Assembly (NCBI GenBank): GCA_029204225.1
Contig: MU831546.1
Location: forward strand, 1-64,000
Direction of reading: 5' to 3'
Origin: Diphasiastrum complanatum
Taxonomy: Eukaryota > Streptophyta > Lycopodiopsida > Lycopodiales > Lycopodiaceae
Length of the DNA stretch: 64,000 nucleotides
Part shown: positions 1-9,893 of the stretch, piece by piece
How positions within the stretch are numbered: the stretch's first letter is position 1
Layout: each line of letters opens with the position of its first letter
Translations under genes and position numbers: made by a program
The notes under the pieces: generated by a model
What the model saw: only the letters and a program-made list of their open reading frames with translations
Told to the model about the DNA's origin: nothing
The model's database searches: none

Positions 1-2
1 AT

Positions 3-1503
3 GGATCCAAGCCATGAACGAAGAGATGGAATCCATGAGGAAGAGCCAGGTATGGACGCTGGAGCCATTACCACATAAGCGGCAAGACTGTCAAATGCAA
101 ATGGGTCTTCAAGCTCAAATACGGACCAGATGGGAATGTCATGATATACAAAGCAAGACTGGTAGCGAAAGGTTTTCTTAGAGATACGGTATTGACTACT
201 CTGAAACCTTCTCTCCAGTTGTCAAACATTTGTACCTACATCTGTTATTTGCATATGCAGCAGGTTATGACCTCAAGATCCACATTGTGGACGAGAAGAT
301 AGCCTTCTTGCATGGCGAATTAGATGAAGAGGTCTATATGGATCAACCCCCAGGATATGTCTCAAATTCACTTCCTGACTATGCATGCAGAATGCATAGA
401 AGCATCTACGGTCTGAAACAATCAGCCCAACAATGGTACAAGAAGAAAGATCAAGCCCTCAAATCATTAGAATTCAAGCCTCTGTTGGCCGATTCCAATG
501 TATATTTCAGAGTTACAGATGGGCAGATCATCATTGTGGCTGTGTATGTGGACGACACTTTGATACTTTGCAGGAGTGAGCAGCTAATAGTTGAAGTAAA
601 GGCAGACATCTTGAAACATTTCGAGATAGTGGATCTGGGAGAAGCCAGGTGTTACCTAGGCTTACAAATTGAAAGAGACTACGAGGGAGGTAAGTTATAC
701 CTTCACCAGTCCAGATACACCTAGAAGAACCTAGAGGACTTTGGGATGCTGAACTGCAAAGGAGCAAATGCTCCAATGCTTGCAAGGATGGTGTTGACGA
801 ATGATGACTGTCCAAAGATTGAGAAAGAAGGAGAACAAATGCAGCTCACGTCTTACAAGAAGCTAATTGGATCACTGACGTACCTTGTAGACAACACATG
901 TCCTGATATTGCTTATGTAGTATTCAGGATGAGCCAATTCTACACAAATCTAGGCTCGACACATTGGAAGATTGCAAAACGAATTTTGCAATATATTCAA
1001 TTAACGAGGGATTATGGCTTGTGTTATTGTCGTAATGCAGGTTTCAGGATACTTTCCTACAGCGATGCTAGTTGGGCATCCCTCAAGGACGATTGTAAAA
1101 GTGTCTTAGGAGGATGCACCATCGCATCAGGAGCAGCAATTCTTTGGGTCAGCAAGAAGCAGACCGTTGTAGCCCAGTCATTCTGTGAAGTAGAGTACGT
1201 TGCAGCAGCAAAGATGGCCAACGAAATAATCTGGGTAAGGTAGTTCCTGGACGAATTGGGCGAAATGAGCCCCTGGTCTTGCAGATGGACAACACCTCTG
1301 CAATAAACCTAATGAAAGATCCCGTGTTCCATTCCAAATGAAGCACATTGCGATCAAGTACCACTTGATCAGGGATCTAACTGAAAAGAAGATGCTGCAG
1401 ACCACCTTCATCGGAACGAAAGACATGGTTGCTGACATCTTCAGCAAAGCTCTAGACAAAGGACTCTTTGAGAGACAAAGGAGCAGTCTCGGGATCGTAA
1501 AGC
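3..1503 (+). pseudogene. Ty1/copia pol relic: reverse transcriptase and RNase H, cut by the window edge
   Basis: Translated pieces follow the copia polymerase order. The start of RT (WIQAMNEEMESM, then KCKWVFKLKYGPDG, then DYSETFSPVV) is spread over three frames by shifts near 82 and 180. The main RT block at 230-724 has MDQPPGYV, the IYGLKQS motif and the catalytic YVDD (within VAVYVDDTLIL). RNase H follows at 746-1243 (SYSDASWASLKDD and the SFCEVEYVAAA block) and its end at 1338-1503 (HIAIKYHLIRD, MVADIFSKAL). An in-frame TAG at 1241-1243 (WVR*FLDELG) and a stop at 722-724 break it. Gag, protease and integrase would lie left of the window. It cannot make a working enzyme. The family is certain; the exact lineage is not. 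Confidence 0.93.
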
Positions 1504-2062
1504 TATCATGCTTTGAGAGGGAGTTGAAGAAACAAAACGTTTTTGTTTACAAAGCATCCCATCTCCCAAAAGATTCAAAGGTCATGTCTAATTTGGTGTT
1601 GAATTGTAACAACCTCTCTTTTCTTTCATATAGCCCCCCTCTAAAAAAAAATGGTCTACAAAAATAATTTTTGAACAAATCAAAAATAAAAATAGAAGAG
1701 AGGTTTTTTATGGTAAAGAACGGTTTTGTACCACGGAACAATTCGAACTCTTTGGATCTTTTATTGTGGAAGCAAGGTTGGTCTTAGAGTCGAGGACCTC
1801 TTTGGTTTTACCCTAACAATGCTTTCTCTATATGTATGAGTTGTTCATAACGTATACCAAGGTGCATTTGATTCTATTGGGTGAGAATAAGAGGCATATC
1901 ATCCCTAGATTGTTTAAAAATAGAAGTAGGATGTCTATCTTGTTTTTTTTGGAGCCAAGAGTCCTTCCTAGAGGCATAAATCTTATCAAGCATTGAAGAT
2001 GTGTAATTAATTAGTTGCCCTCATTATTTCGGTTATGAGCTTTGAAGTAGGATTAAGGTTTA
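1504..2062. other. Non-genic stretch after the copia relic
   Basis: AT-rich sequence without a supportable reading frame. A 3' LTR of the preceding copia relic would be expected here, but I see no clear polypurine tract or second LTR copy to define it; GAGAGGGAG near 1516 is the only purine run of note. Confidence 0.4.
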
Positions 2063-2865
2063 TTAGTAGATTAGATCGTCATGTTCAGAAATATTGATAT
2101 TTCCAATATTTTGAACCACAAACTGGAAACTTTGATATAATGGACCTTGGATTGTTTGTCCCATCTCATAGCTAGGACAATTTCCAGCTTGTATAACACA
2201 AGTTTCATCACATTCCATTGTACACTCTATACTGAATGTGAAACATTTATATAGATCAGTTTTATCCTTGTCTATCACTTCTATTTTGCTAGAAGTCTTA
2301 GACAAATCTTCTGGTTAAACGTGATGCAACAGTTCTTGTGATCTCAAGGAAGATGAGGTCCTTGAGTGATTTGCCTCATTGACAACTTCATTGTCTAAAC
2401 TGGCCTTTGTACTGCTCAATTGAAAATCAACATTGAAAACAAAAATATTGTCCTCATAATCCTCCACATTGTGTTCATTGTCCTCAGTTGATTTTCGGTG
2501 TCCTTGCATTGACATTGTGCTCACATTTGGAATTGTCTTACTTGGTTCAAATCGAAAATTACATTTATGTTGTTGATCTTGCGTACACTCAATAGCACTG
2601 CATAAATGTTGATCGGCCATTTCTTGTGAATTCAATGGAAAATTAAAAATTGCTGATGAAGTCGGCTGGTCTATTTGGTGAACAAGCTTTCCCATTATTG
2701 ATAGTTGTACTTCTTCATCATTCGCTGATGATGTTGATAAAGAATTACCTTTATCATTGTTTCGTACTTCCAATTCATCCTCTGATGATGTTGATGCTGA
2801 TTCACCACAATCATTTGGCCTATCTCACCGTCATCTATATACTCAAAATCGGAATCCACATTCAT
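2063..2865 (-). pseudogene. Interrupted ORF of unknown function
   Basis: On the minus strand an ATG at 2865 opens a short acidic frame (MNVDSDFEYIDDGEIGQ). After a one-base frame change near 2820 the sequence reads on as ESASTSSEDELEVRNNDKGN, continues to 2315, meets one TAA stop (2315-2317), and in the same frame runs another 80 codons to 2063. The product would be polar and rich in Ser, Asn, Glu and Gln. I do not recognise a domain, transmembrane segment or signal peptide. The long open frames around a single stop and a single shift suggest a once-coding sequence, either a host pseudogene or an accessory ORF of a mobile element. No intron boundary was found that would rescue the frame. Confidence 0.35.
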
Positions 2866-3529
2866 TTTGACAATTAAAGGGCTGGTAAGTTACGGTATAG
2901 TAAGCTGAAGTTTATGTGCAATGGACTTTGATAAATAGCTGAAATGCTCTTTTCTCCACCCACTTAAAACTTAGAGTTCCACGATGAGTGAAAGTGAAAG
3001 GCAAAACTGAGCACTTTTGCTTTTTACAGTATTCAATTCTGAGCTCAGACGAAAAAGTTATGAGGATTCGAAAGTAATTAATGAAAACACAAAACTTTGA
3101 CTTTAGAAAAGGGGTCTTGAAGAAAATAAAATTGAAATGTAATAATTACAAGATTTTGATAACTTATCAATGTCAGACTCGTCGTTTTGATCACTTTTAG
3201 TTTCTGCTTCCCTGGGATCTGAGCTCAAACAAAAAAGTTATGTACAATCACAGAATGAGAATAAACTGAAATAAACAACTTAGAAAAACGGGTTGAAAGA
3301 AAACGAAAATTGGACTCAATAAATTTTTGGAATCCATGAAACATTCTTGTGCCCGTAGAAGAATAGAAAAAATCGTCAAAAATCTGAAAATTGTCGGCAA
3401 ATGTTTTTCTTTTTGGTGCACTGAGGAGAGGAAACAGAGGAATATTTTGGGGAATATCTGCAAGGAATCTTCTCAAAGAATATACTTAAATGAGGCGCAG
3501 GAGTTCTGCTGGGCGCCGCAAGCAGAGGA
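2866..3529. repeat. Non-genic stretch with a diverged ~120-bp duplication
   Basis: Two related blocks about 170 bp apart (roughly 3008-3170 and 3190-3320) share CTGAGCTCA..AAAAAGTTATG, an AACTT.GA..TTAGAAAA stretch and a GAAGAAAAT-like segment. No gene is seen. Confidence 0.45.
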
Positions 3530-3727
3530 AGAGAGGGGTTTAGAGAGAGAGTGGGTTCGACCGAATCAGGGTGAGGGTAGAGAGGAAGAGAGGGGTTTAG
3601 AGAGAGAGTGGTCTCGACCGAAGGAGAGAGAAGGGGTAGAGAGAGAGAGAGAGAGAGAGAGAGATCTCAACCGGAGGAGAGAGAAGGGGTAGAGAGAGAT
3701 AGATCTCGACCAAAGGACATAGAAGAG

Positions 3728-3784
<57 letters not shown>

Positions 3785-3804
3785 GACCGAAGGACAGAGA
3801 AGGG

Positions 3805-3879
<75 letters not shown>

Positions 3880-3900
3880 TCTCGACCGAAGGAAAGAGGG
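3530..3900. repeat. GA-based compound satellite
   Basis: Long pure (GA)n tracts (about 3637-3664, 3730-3782 and 3806-3877) alternate with a recurring spacer close to TCTCGACCGAAGGA, followed by AGAGAAGGGGTA. At least five spacer copies are visible (3612, 3663, 3705, 3781, 3881), so this is a higher-order repeat, not a simple microsatellite. The long Ser/Leu ORF on the opposite strand is a by-product of (CT)n. Confidence 0.9.
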
Positions 3901-3943
3901 GGTAGAGAGAGATGTGGACCAAGGCTCGAGCTCTTTCAGGAAT

Positions 3944-4260
3944 CAGATCACGACGGTGAGAGTGAGCAATTTGTCTGCAAGCAGACCGAAATTGTGGACT
4001 TCTTTTCTTTCTCAGAGGAGATCCAACGTTTAGATTTGAATAGAGAAGGGAGTGGATCTCAGATCGCGTACGTGACATTTAGAGATTATGAAGCCTTGGA
4101 AGCAGCTCTCCTTTTAGCTGGGGCAAAGATTGTCAATCAGTCTATAACAATTGCAAGTGTGCTAGCGCAGTCTAATAAATGGCTTCGTGCAGACTTTCAC
4201 AGCAACAACATGCTGGAAATAACCAAGCATGGGATTCGACTGTATCATGTTGTGGACTAG
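3944..4260 (+). pseudogene. RRM-domain pseudogene resembling BPA1 (binding partner of ACD11)
   Basis: A frame beginning ITTVRVSNLSASR matches the first strand of the RNA-recognition motif of the plant BPA1-like family. After a one-base frame change near 3990 it continues with FFSFSEEIQ, then SQIAYVTFRDYEALEAALLL and AGAKIVNQSITIAS, which are the family's RNP-like strands and helices. Known members interact with the ACD11 lipid-transfer protein and affect cell death and immunity. Here the domain is followed by unrelated sequence and a stop at 4258-4260, and the usual long C-terminal region is missing. A polypyrimidine-AG (CTCTTTCAG, ending about 3937) lies just before the match, so an exon start is possible, but the frameshift argues for a broken copy. 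Likely a gene fragment or decayed retrocopy. Confidence 0.5.
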
Positions 4261-6455
4261 GTTAAGGAAGAGTGTTTTGTAGCCTGTTTGTTTACTTGTT
4301 ACGATTTGATCCGTGCTGACGTCGCCTTGGAACTAGCCTGAATGAACAACATTGTTGACTTTGCATTCTCTTACCTGCTTCAGTTTCTGAGAGAATATAC
4401 CAGTAAAGTTGATGAGAGAAACAAAGGAGCATATCAAATTAGCGATGGCAGAAATGGCGCTCTTCTATCACTCGTCAGAGAAACGGAGGATCGAGCAAGA
4501 AAATGAATTGGTGGATAGTTAGCCCTTAGTTAAGTATTATTCAAACTACATTGAGCCCTTATTGGCCTATTATCCTTATTAGTTACTTTGAAGGGCCTAA
4601 AGAGGGAACCGCCTTGTTCTTAAGGCTAATAGCTCCCTTTGGGCCTACAAAGCTTACAATGGTTATTATATTGCCTTAAAAAGCACTGATGTACTAAAAG
4701 TACATGACACCACATATAATAAATTGTTGGTCACTCTCTTCTAGTCCCTAATACCAAAATTTGGAGAAACATATGGTGCAGTGGGAATGGGATCCCAATA
4801 TGTGGCTTGCAAGGTGACACAACCAAGTTTGACGTTATTGGACCTAAGCTCTCGGTGGAACCCTAACAGGTCACATACAAGGTCTAAGTGTTCTAGGGTA
4901 ATTTTCTATGATTGCTTAAGGTGGTTTCTAAAATGTGACGATCTCAAAGCAAAGATGTGCACAAGGGCCTCTATTAGTCTCATAAGCAATAAAGGGCCTC
5001 CATTAGTCTCATAAGCAATAAGTCACTTGTATCCCTTGGTACAAAAATTTGGGAGAGTGTATTCTGCATCACACAGCTGTGGTGGAGGCCCACACATCTA
5101 AGGGTGGGCAATGATACTGTTGTTTTGAAAACCCATCTCCATTAGATGGCTATTGTACCACCACTGCAATGGCAGTGGAGGTGCAAAATACGTTGCTCCC
5201 AAAAATTTGAAAAAAAACTATGGTGACAGGAGACTAGGTGGCTAGGGATGGAATCTTGTAATGCGGCGTGCATAGTCACACGACCAAGTTTGAGAGTGGG
5301 GGGGGGGAGGGCTTTGGGTAATAGCGTGAAGAAAATCTCTATGTTTGAGATGTCTCAAACTAATTAGTGGTCTTGCTAGACTTAATTTGAAGTGACTTGA
5401 GGTTAGCACATGACTAGGGTTAAGGCATTGCTTGGGAAAATCGACAAAGTATAAAAATGGAATCGAATTTTTTTTTCAAAAATTGATATTATATAATATT
5501 TGACAATTTTTTATATAATCATATATGCCCTTTTATGAGTAAAAGTCTTAAAAAACTTGATATGTTCTATAAAATGCAAGGATTTCTTGGTATAGCTCAA
5601 AAAGGGTTTTTTCCTTGGAGCTCAGGGTTAAAATCTAAGGCATAATGGCAATGAAAGAATGAGGTATTCTTTCAAAGTCAAATCCCACCTCTTCCCTCCA
5701 GCAACAAACACAATGCATATTGCACATACATATAGACACACATACGTGTGTTCATTGTTGAGTGAAGGAGGATGTGGCAATGGGGTGCATTAATTTTGAT
5801 GCTTTAATTTATTAGTGGATAATATGGAAAGGTGCCCCTGGAGTGCACTCATTAAGCATTCCCGAAAGGTAAGGGGGGAGGTAGGGAGTGGGGACTAGGG
5901 ACTAGGGTGTGGGTGAGTGAAAGTGTGAAAATATGCCATATGGTGTTGTAGTAGGAAACACAGTTTTGTTTGTTGCTGGCCTTTTAAGATTTTTGTCCTC
6001 TGTTTCTGTGCATAGAGAGTTGATGTGTTTGAAGAGGCAGGCAATGTAACCGTGTAAAGGTTGAATTTTGTTTGATGGGGTGGGGGTATGTGAAAGCATG
6101 AGTAGAGAGCAAGGAAGAAGATCATTTCTGTTTTGGGTCTGCAGAAGTGGTGTTGTTGCAAGGCAGATCCTTCCTTTGTCCTGTTGGCTCAGTCAAGTAG
6201 CACATCTCTTCAGGAATCAGAGCTCTGAAGGAGAGTGGAGATATACTTCAGCTGGGTTTTGATTCTTCTCCTCAGTACAGTACTTTGTGTGTTTCACTCT
6301 TGGAATGTTCCATGGGCTTTGGCTATGGCAGCAGCATTACACCTGAGCTGGTGTACATGATTGGAGCTAGCTATGGTGCCTTTAGCTGTCAGGGTGTTTG
6401 CTCCTAGAGCGAATCGCAGAAAGCTAGTGTGATCTAAATTTGTCAAGCTAGTAGA
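4261..6455. other. Intergenic region upstream of the methyltransferase gene
   Basis: No gene is recognised. It holds a short tandem duplication of about 29 bp (near 4964-5020, GGGCCTC.ATTAGTCTCATA repeated). Two diverged copies of a ~100-bp block (about 4758-4833 and 5202-5294) share AAAATTTG, TATGGTG and ACCAAGTTTGA. The part from about 6000 on is probably promoter and 5' untranslated sequence of the gene starting at 6786. Confidence 0.45.
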
Positions 6456-6481
6456 TTTTCTGCTTTTGTGAAGGCAGATGC

Positions 6482-6532
6482 ATGAAAGAAAGTAGATTGA
6501 CCCAAATAGATATAGATTTTCTGTTTTTGTGA
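6482..6532 (+). CDS. Upstream ORF 1 of 4 in the tandem repeat
   Basis: ATG to TGA, peptide MKESRLTQIDIDFLFL. It shares the R-L-x-Q-I core and hydrophobic LFL end with the next three upstream ORFs, although this repeat copy is two bases shorter than the second. A role in translation of the gene at 6786 is inferred only; transcription through this region has to be shown. Confidence 0.35.
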   Translation: MKESRLTQIDIDFLFL

Positions 6533-6538
6533 AGGCAG

Positions 6539-6595
6539 ATGAATGAAAGGGGCAGGAGATTGAGACAAGTATATATAGCCTGTCTGTTTGTGTGA
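6539..6595 (+). CDS. Upstream ORF 2 of 4 in the tandem repeat
   Basis: Encodes MNERGRRLRQVYIACLFV, 18 residues with a basic middle and a hydrophobic end. It starts 6 nt after the stop of the previous ORF. Confidence 0.35.
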   Translation: MNERGRRLRQVYIACLFV

Positions 6596-6597
6596 AG

Positions 6598-6654
6598 ATG
6601 AATGAAAAGGAAAGGAGATTGAGACAAATAGACGTTCTTTATATGTTTTTGTGA
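6598..6654 (+). CDS. Upstream ORF 3 of 4 in the tandem repeat
   Basis: Encodes MNEKERRLRQIDVLYMFL. Its ATG lies 2 nt after the previous TGA, and its own TGA abuts the next ATG directly (TGAATG), a layout that would suit reinitiation. Confidence 0.35.
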   Translation: MNEKERRLRQIDVLYMFL

Positions 6655-6717
6655 ATGCAGAAGAATGAAAAGGGAAGGAGATTGCGGCAAATATATGTAG
6701 TTTTTCTGTTTTTGTGA
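6655..6717 (+). CDS. Upstream ORF 4 of 4 in the tandem repeat
   Basis: Encodes MQKNEKGRRLRQIYVVFLFL. The ATG used by the second and third ORFs is AAG here, but an in-frame ATG two codons earlier keeps the frame open. It ends 68 nt before the main ATG at 6786. Confidence 0.35.
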   Translation: MQKNEKGRRLRQIYVVFLFL

Positions 6718-6785
6718 AGGAGGGCTGGTATCTGGCTGACCTTTGTGTTTTTGCTCACGTGAGTAGAAGATATAAGTTGCTAGAG

Positions 6786-8243
6786 ATGAAGAGACAGTGG
6801 TTGAGCAAGATGAAGGGGACAAGGATCATATCCAGTGTGCAGGTGGGATTAGCACTGTTGTTTCTTTTCATCTGCATTACTACCTTGCTGCGTCTCCATG
6901 TGGAGCATTTCTTTTACAGAGATGATGATGCCTTTCCAGATCAAAAAGCCCAGTTGGACTTGCTATCTGCCAAGCTAGGAGACCTGCAGAGCAAGGTAGC
7001 AACGGCCCTAAAGCGAATGCAACAGAGCAAGATGACAGAAACCATGCCTGCTGATCTCAACGCAGCGCTGGTGCTGGCCAGATCTGAGAGGCTGATGCAT
7101 GGCAATCTGCTGGTGGAGGTAGCGGCATCACTGGATTTGGTGAAGACATTCCTGAAACATATGAAGCTGTCAGGGATTCCGATTATGGCTAGCAGAGAGG
7201 AGGCCAATGCCACCAGCAACCTGGGCGAGAAGGGAGAACAGGAGCAGGAAGAAGAGGAAGTGGGGCCGCTGGTCAATTTCTTCGAGATAGAAGAGATAAG
7301 GAAATACATTATTGTGAGAGAGAATAGATTCGGCAGGAAGAATTTCATGGGAGCAAACGCGACCTATGCTTCGATCGGGCATGCCTGCACAGCCAGGAAG
7401 GCGGATCTAGAGCAATACATGGACTACGACGTGGGCGACTTCTGCAAGGATGACTGGAATGCTGGGCAAAAGCTAATGGTGATGGGTTGCGATCCTCTGC
7501 CTCGGAGGCGCTGCCTGGCGCGCGCTCCTCCCTACTACCAAAAACCTTACCCGATGAGCCAATCCCTCTGGAAGCTCCCGGATGATCGCAACGTGAGGTG
7601 GAACAACTATGTATGCCGCAACTTCGCCTGCCTCGCAGCAAAGAGCACCAGAAAGGGCTTCTTCAAGTGTGCAGAGTGCTTCAATCTGTCTTCCCATGAA
7701 GCGCCGAGGTGGATCGGGAATTCCTCCACTAATGCAGCGGACTTTAGCATAGCTGAGGTGATGCAGATCAAGCCGGGGGAGATAAGGATCGGGCTGGACT
7801 TCAGCGTCAGTGTGGGCACCTTCGCCGTGCGCATGCGTGAGTACAATGCCACCATAGCCACAGCCACGCTCAACCTCGGTGCTCCCTTCAATGAGATGAT
7901 AGCTCTGCGTGGTTTGATCCCCCTTTATCTTTCCATCAACCAGCGCTTGCCCTTCTTTGACAACACGCTAGATATCTTACACAGCAACCTATTCCTGGAT
8001 GGATGGATTGATCACCAGACGCTGGATTTTATCCTGTTCGATTGGGATCGCGTTCTCAGACCTGGCGGCCTGCTCTGGATCGACAAATTCTTTTGCGCCA
8101 AAGTGGATCTGGAAGACTATCTCTACTTGTTTCTGCAGCTGCACTACAAGAAGCACAGGTGGGCTGTGGTTCCCAAGATCGACAAGGATCAGAAAGAGGT
8201 GTTCTTCTCAGCTGTCCTGGAAAAGCCACCTCGGCCTTTCTAG
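6786..8243 (+). CDS. Membrane-anchored SAM-dependent methyltransferase-like protein (At1g29790/At3g05390 type)
   Basis: A single open frame of 485 codons. The frame continues upstream to 6714 without an ATG (the first codon there is GTG), so the ATG at 6786 is chosen. Residues ~14-36 form one hydrophobic helix after a short basic N-terminus, giving a type II membrane protein. A helical, then acidic region follows (to ~160). The conserved family part starts around 165 and includes WNNYVCRNFACL and GFFKCAECF (Cys277, 282, 295, 298). The Rossmann part comes next: PGEIRIGLDF (motif I, ~330-340), TLNLGAPFNEMIALRG, FLDGWID, VLRPGGLLWID (423-433), and the typical end EVFFSAVLEKPPRPF. Several NxS/T sites fit a Golgi-lumen location, as known for related plant putative methyltransferases. 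The substrate is unknown. Motif I reads GLDFSVSVGTFA, lacking the usual glycine spacing, so SAM binding may be altered. A tandem array of small upstream ORFs precedes it. The full length and intact motifs suggest a working gene. Confidence 0.9.
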   Translation: MKRQWLSKMKGTRIISSVQVGLALLFLFICITTLLRLHVEHFFYRDDDAFPDQKAQLDLLSAKLGDLQSKVATALKRMQQSKMTETMPADLNAALVLARSERLMHGNLLVEVAASLDLVKTFLKHMKLSGIPIMASREEANATSNLGEKGEQEQEEEEVGPLVNFFEIEEIRKYIIVRENRFGRKNFMGANATYASIGHACTARKADLEQYMDYDVGDFCKDDWNAGQKLMVMGCDPLPRRRCLARAPPYYQKPYPMSQSLWKLPDDRNVRWNNYVCRNFACLAAKSTRKGFFKCAECFNLSSHEAPRWIGNSSTNAADFSIAEVMQIKPGEIRIGLDFSVSVGTFAVRMREYNATIATATLNLGAPFNEMIALRGLIPLYLSINQRLPFFDNTLDILHSNLFLDGWIDHQTLDFILFDWDRVLRPGGLLWIDKFFCAKVDLEDYLYLFLQLHYKKHRWAVVPKIDKDQKEVFFSAVLEKPPRPF

Positions 8244-9585
8244 GATTCAGCTCTGCTGCCGCTGCTGCAAAGCTTCTTGGCAGATCGGCCATCCCTTTGA
8301 GAATGAAGCTCGTAAATTTTTGCGGCACGATCCACGGGCATTGCATTGTTCTACCACAGCATTACTTCCATGTGAGAAGATGAGCTCCAAACAAATTCTT
8401 ATTGCTTTCCCCCAATACTCAACTAGCTTTGAGGTGTACTTTCCTCTTTCTGAAGAGTTATTTTGGGAACGTCCACAGATCATACTCCGTCTCTGCAGTG
8501 AAATGGCCAACACAGCAGGGGAATGCTGCATCCTAACTTATGGATCAGATAGAAGCTACCTGATCCGTTTGCTCTTTCTGAGAAGCCCTAGTTCTAGTGC
8601 TCAGGAAATCTGAGTACTCCATAGGTATGGCCATCAATCACATTTTTCCTCTCTTGGTAACAGGATCCCATCTCCGGATCCTCTTTTTGGGCTTCAGATC
8701 AATTTCAAAGAAATAAAGAGCACCATCAGCATCTCTTCTGCTTTTCTACTAAAGTTTCTGTGCCAAGTAACTCCACTCTCATAGCAAGAACTAGTCCCAA
8801 TTGTCTCTCAATTTCAAATAAACACTCTCCTTCAGAGATGCCACACAGTAGCTAGCAACAATACCTCCAGCTACAAAAAGGAGAAATCTGAAGTTAGATA
8901 AAAACTTATAGATGATCAAAGTTTAACCATGTCTGCTCAAAGAATATTTTGAGCAGGGGCTCAGTTTCACATACATGAGTCCAGCTTCATAACAGTTCAA
9001 TGCACAAATCTTGATGTTGGATGTCGATGTTTAGGAAATCCTTTTTTCTGAGAACTCTATAGGGTTCTCCATTGAGTTGATCTTGTTCATGTCTGATTTT
9101 ATTTGGCTGTTCCACAAGTCAGAAAGCATGGCACTGTCACCCTCATAACAAGCTGTGAGACAATTTTAATGTTTTCTGGAAAAACTTGTTATCAATCCAT
9201 TGCACCTTCCTCTCTCAACAACCTTCATGCCTTGGCACCTGATTTGACTACCCATTCTAATGGCCTATCATTATTTTTTAGTTTTCTTTCTAACACATTA
9301 TCACATAGGTGCAAGCATGCACTCCCTAACACAACAAAAGGTGGCCCTTGACATGCAGATGCACTACAAACGGCCACACTTGCTTTAGTTTCTGCATAGG
9401 TTCTATGTTTGGGCGATGAGACACATTGTCATTGTCATTTTTTCATTGATCTATTGGTCTCTTTCATCTCAGGTCTGCCATTGGTGCATTTACATTTTTG
9501 TCTTTTCACATCCTCTATCAAAGAACGTAGCACCTACAATTGAGTTTCTTCTATAAGCATGAACTCTCTCAAAGAGATTTTGGAT
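8244..9585. other. 3' untranslated and intergenic sequence
   Basis: Contains the likely 3' UTR of the methyltransferase gene. Beyond about 8720 I see no supportable gene, RNA or repeat before the LTR that starts near 9586. Confidence 0.5.
8712..8717 (+). terminator. Possible polyadenylation signal (AATAAA) of the methyltransferase gene
   Basis: Canonical AATAAA about 470 nt after the stop codon. Another lies near 8819. Plant 3' ends tolerate many variants, so this is only a candidate. Confidence 0.3.
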
Positions 9586-9833
9586 TGTTAGCCCATTTTT
9601 GAAAAGTGTCACACTTCGCTAATTTGGACATTTTAGAGACCAAACTCATAAATATTGTACATGAAACTTTTCACACATGGCTGGGTGATTAAAATACTAT
9701 TCCTTACAATTTGCAATAGGTCTTAGAAGTGGGAGACCTTATGTCCCACAAAATGGCTTTTATCTAATGTTATTTGGCCTTATGGACCAATATTGGTTGG
9801 TTAATTAGGATTCATAATTCTATTTTAGGACTT

Positions 9834-9893
<60 letters not shown>

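Larger units (their letters stand above)
6456..6720 (+). repeat. Tandem repeat, ~60-bp unit, about 4.3 copies, in the leader of the methyltransferase gene
   Basis: Units start near 6456, 6517, 6579, 6636 and 6701 (partial). Each contains TTTTCTG.TTTTTGTGAAGG, then GCAGATGAATGAAA, then GGAGATTGAGACAAATA in diverged form. The last partial unit ends 66 bp before the methyltransferase ATG, so the array lies in the proximal promoter or 5' untranslated region. Confidence 0.9.

Noticed and set aside
3566-4078. 170-codon minus-strand ORF rich in Ser and Leu
   Set aside because: Product of (CT)n on the strand opposite the GA satellite; no stop can occur in that frame.
6714-6785. Upstream extension of the methyltransferase frame by 24 codons
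   Set aside because: The first codon is GTG and lies in the tandem repeat; plant translation starts at ATG, so 6786 is used.
7345-8613. Several ORFs of 70-204 codons overlapping the methyltransferase gene
   Set aside because: Shadows in other frames of a conserved, GC-richer coding sequence.
9728-9748. Hairpin GTGGGA..TCCCAC with GAGACC, similar to the three-hairpin motif
   Set aside because: Different architecture (the motif is partly in the stem) and single copy; chance similarity.
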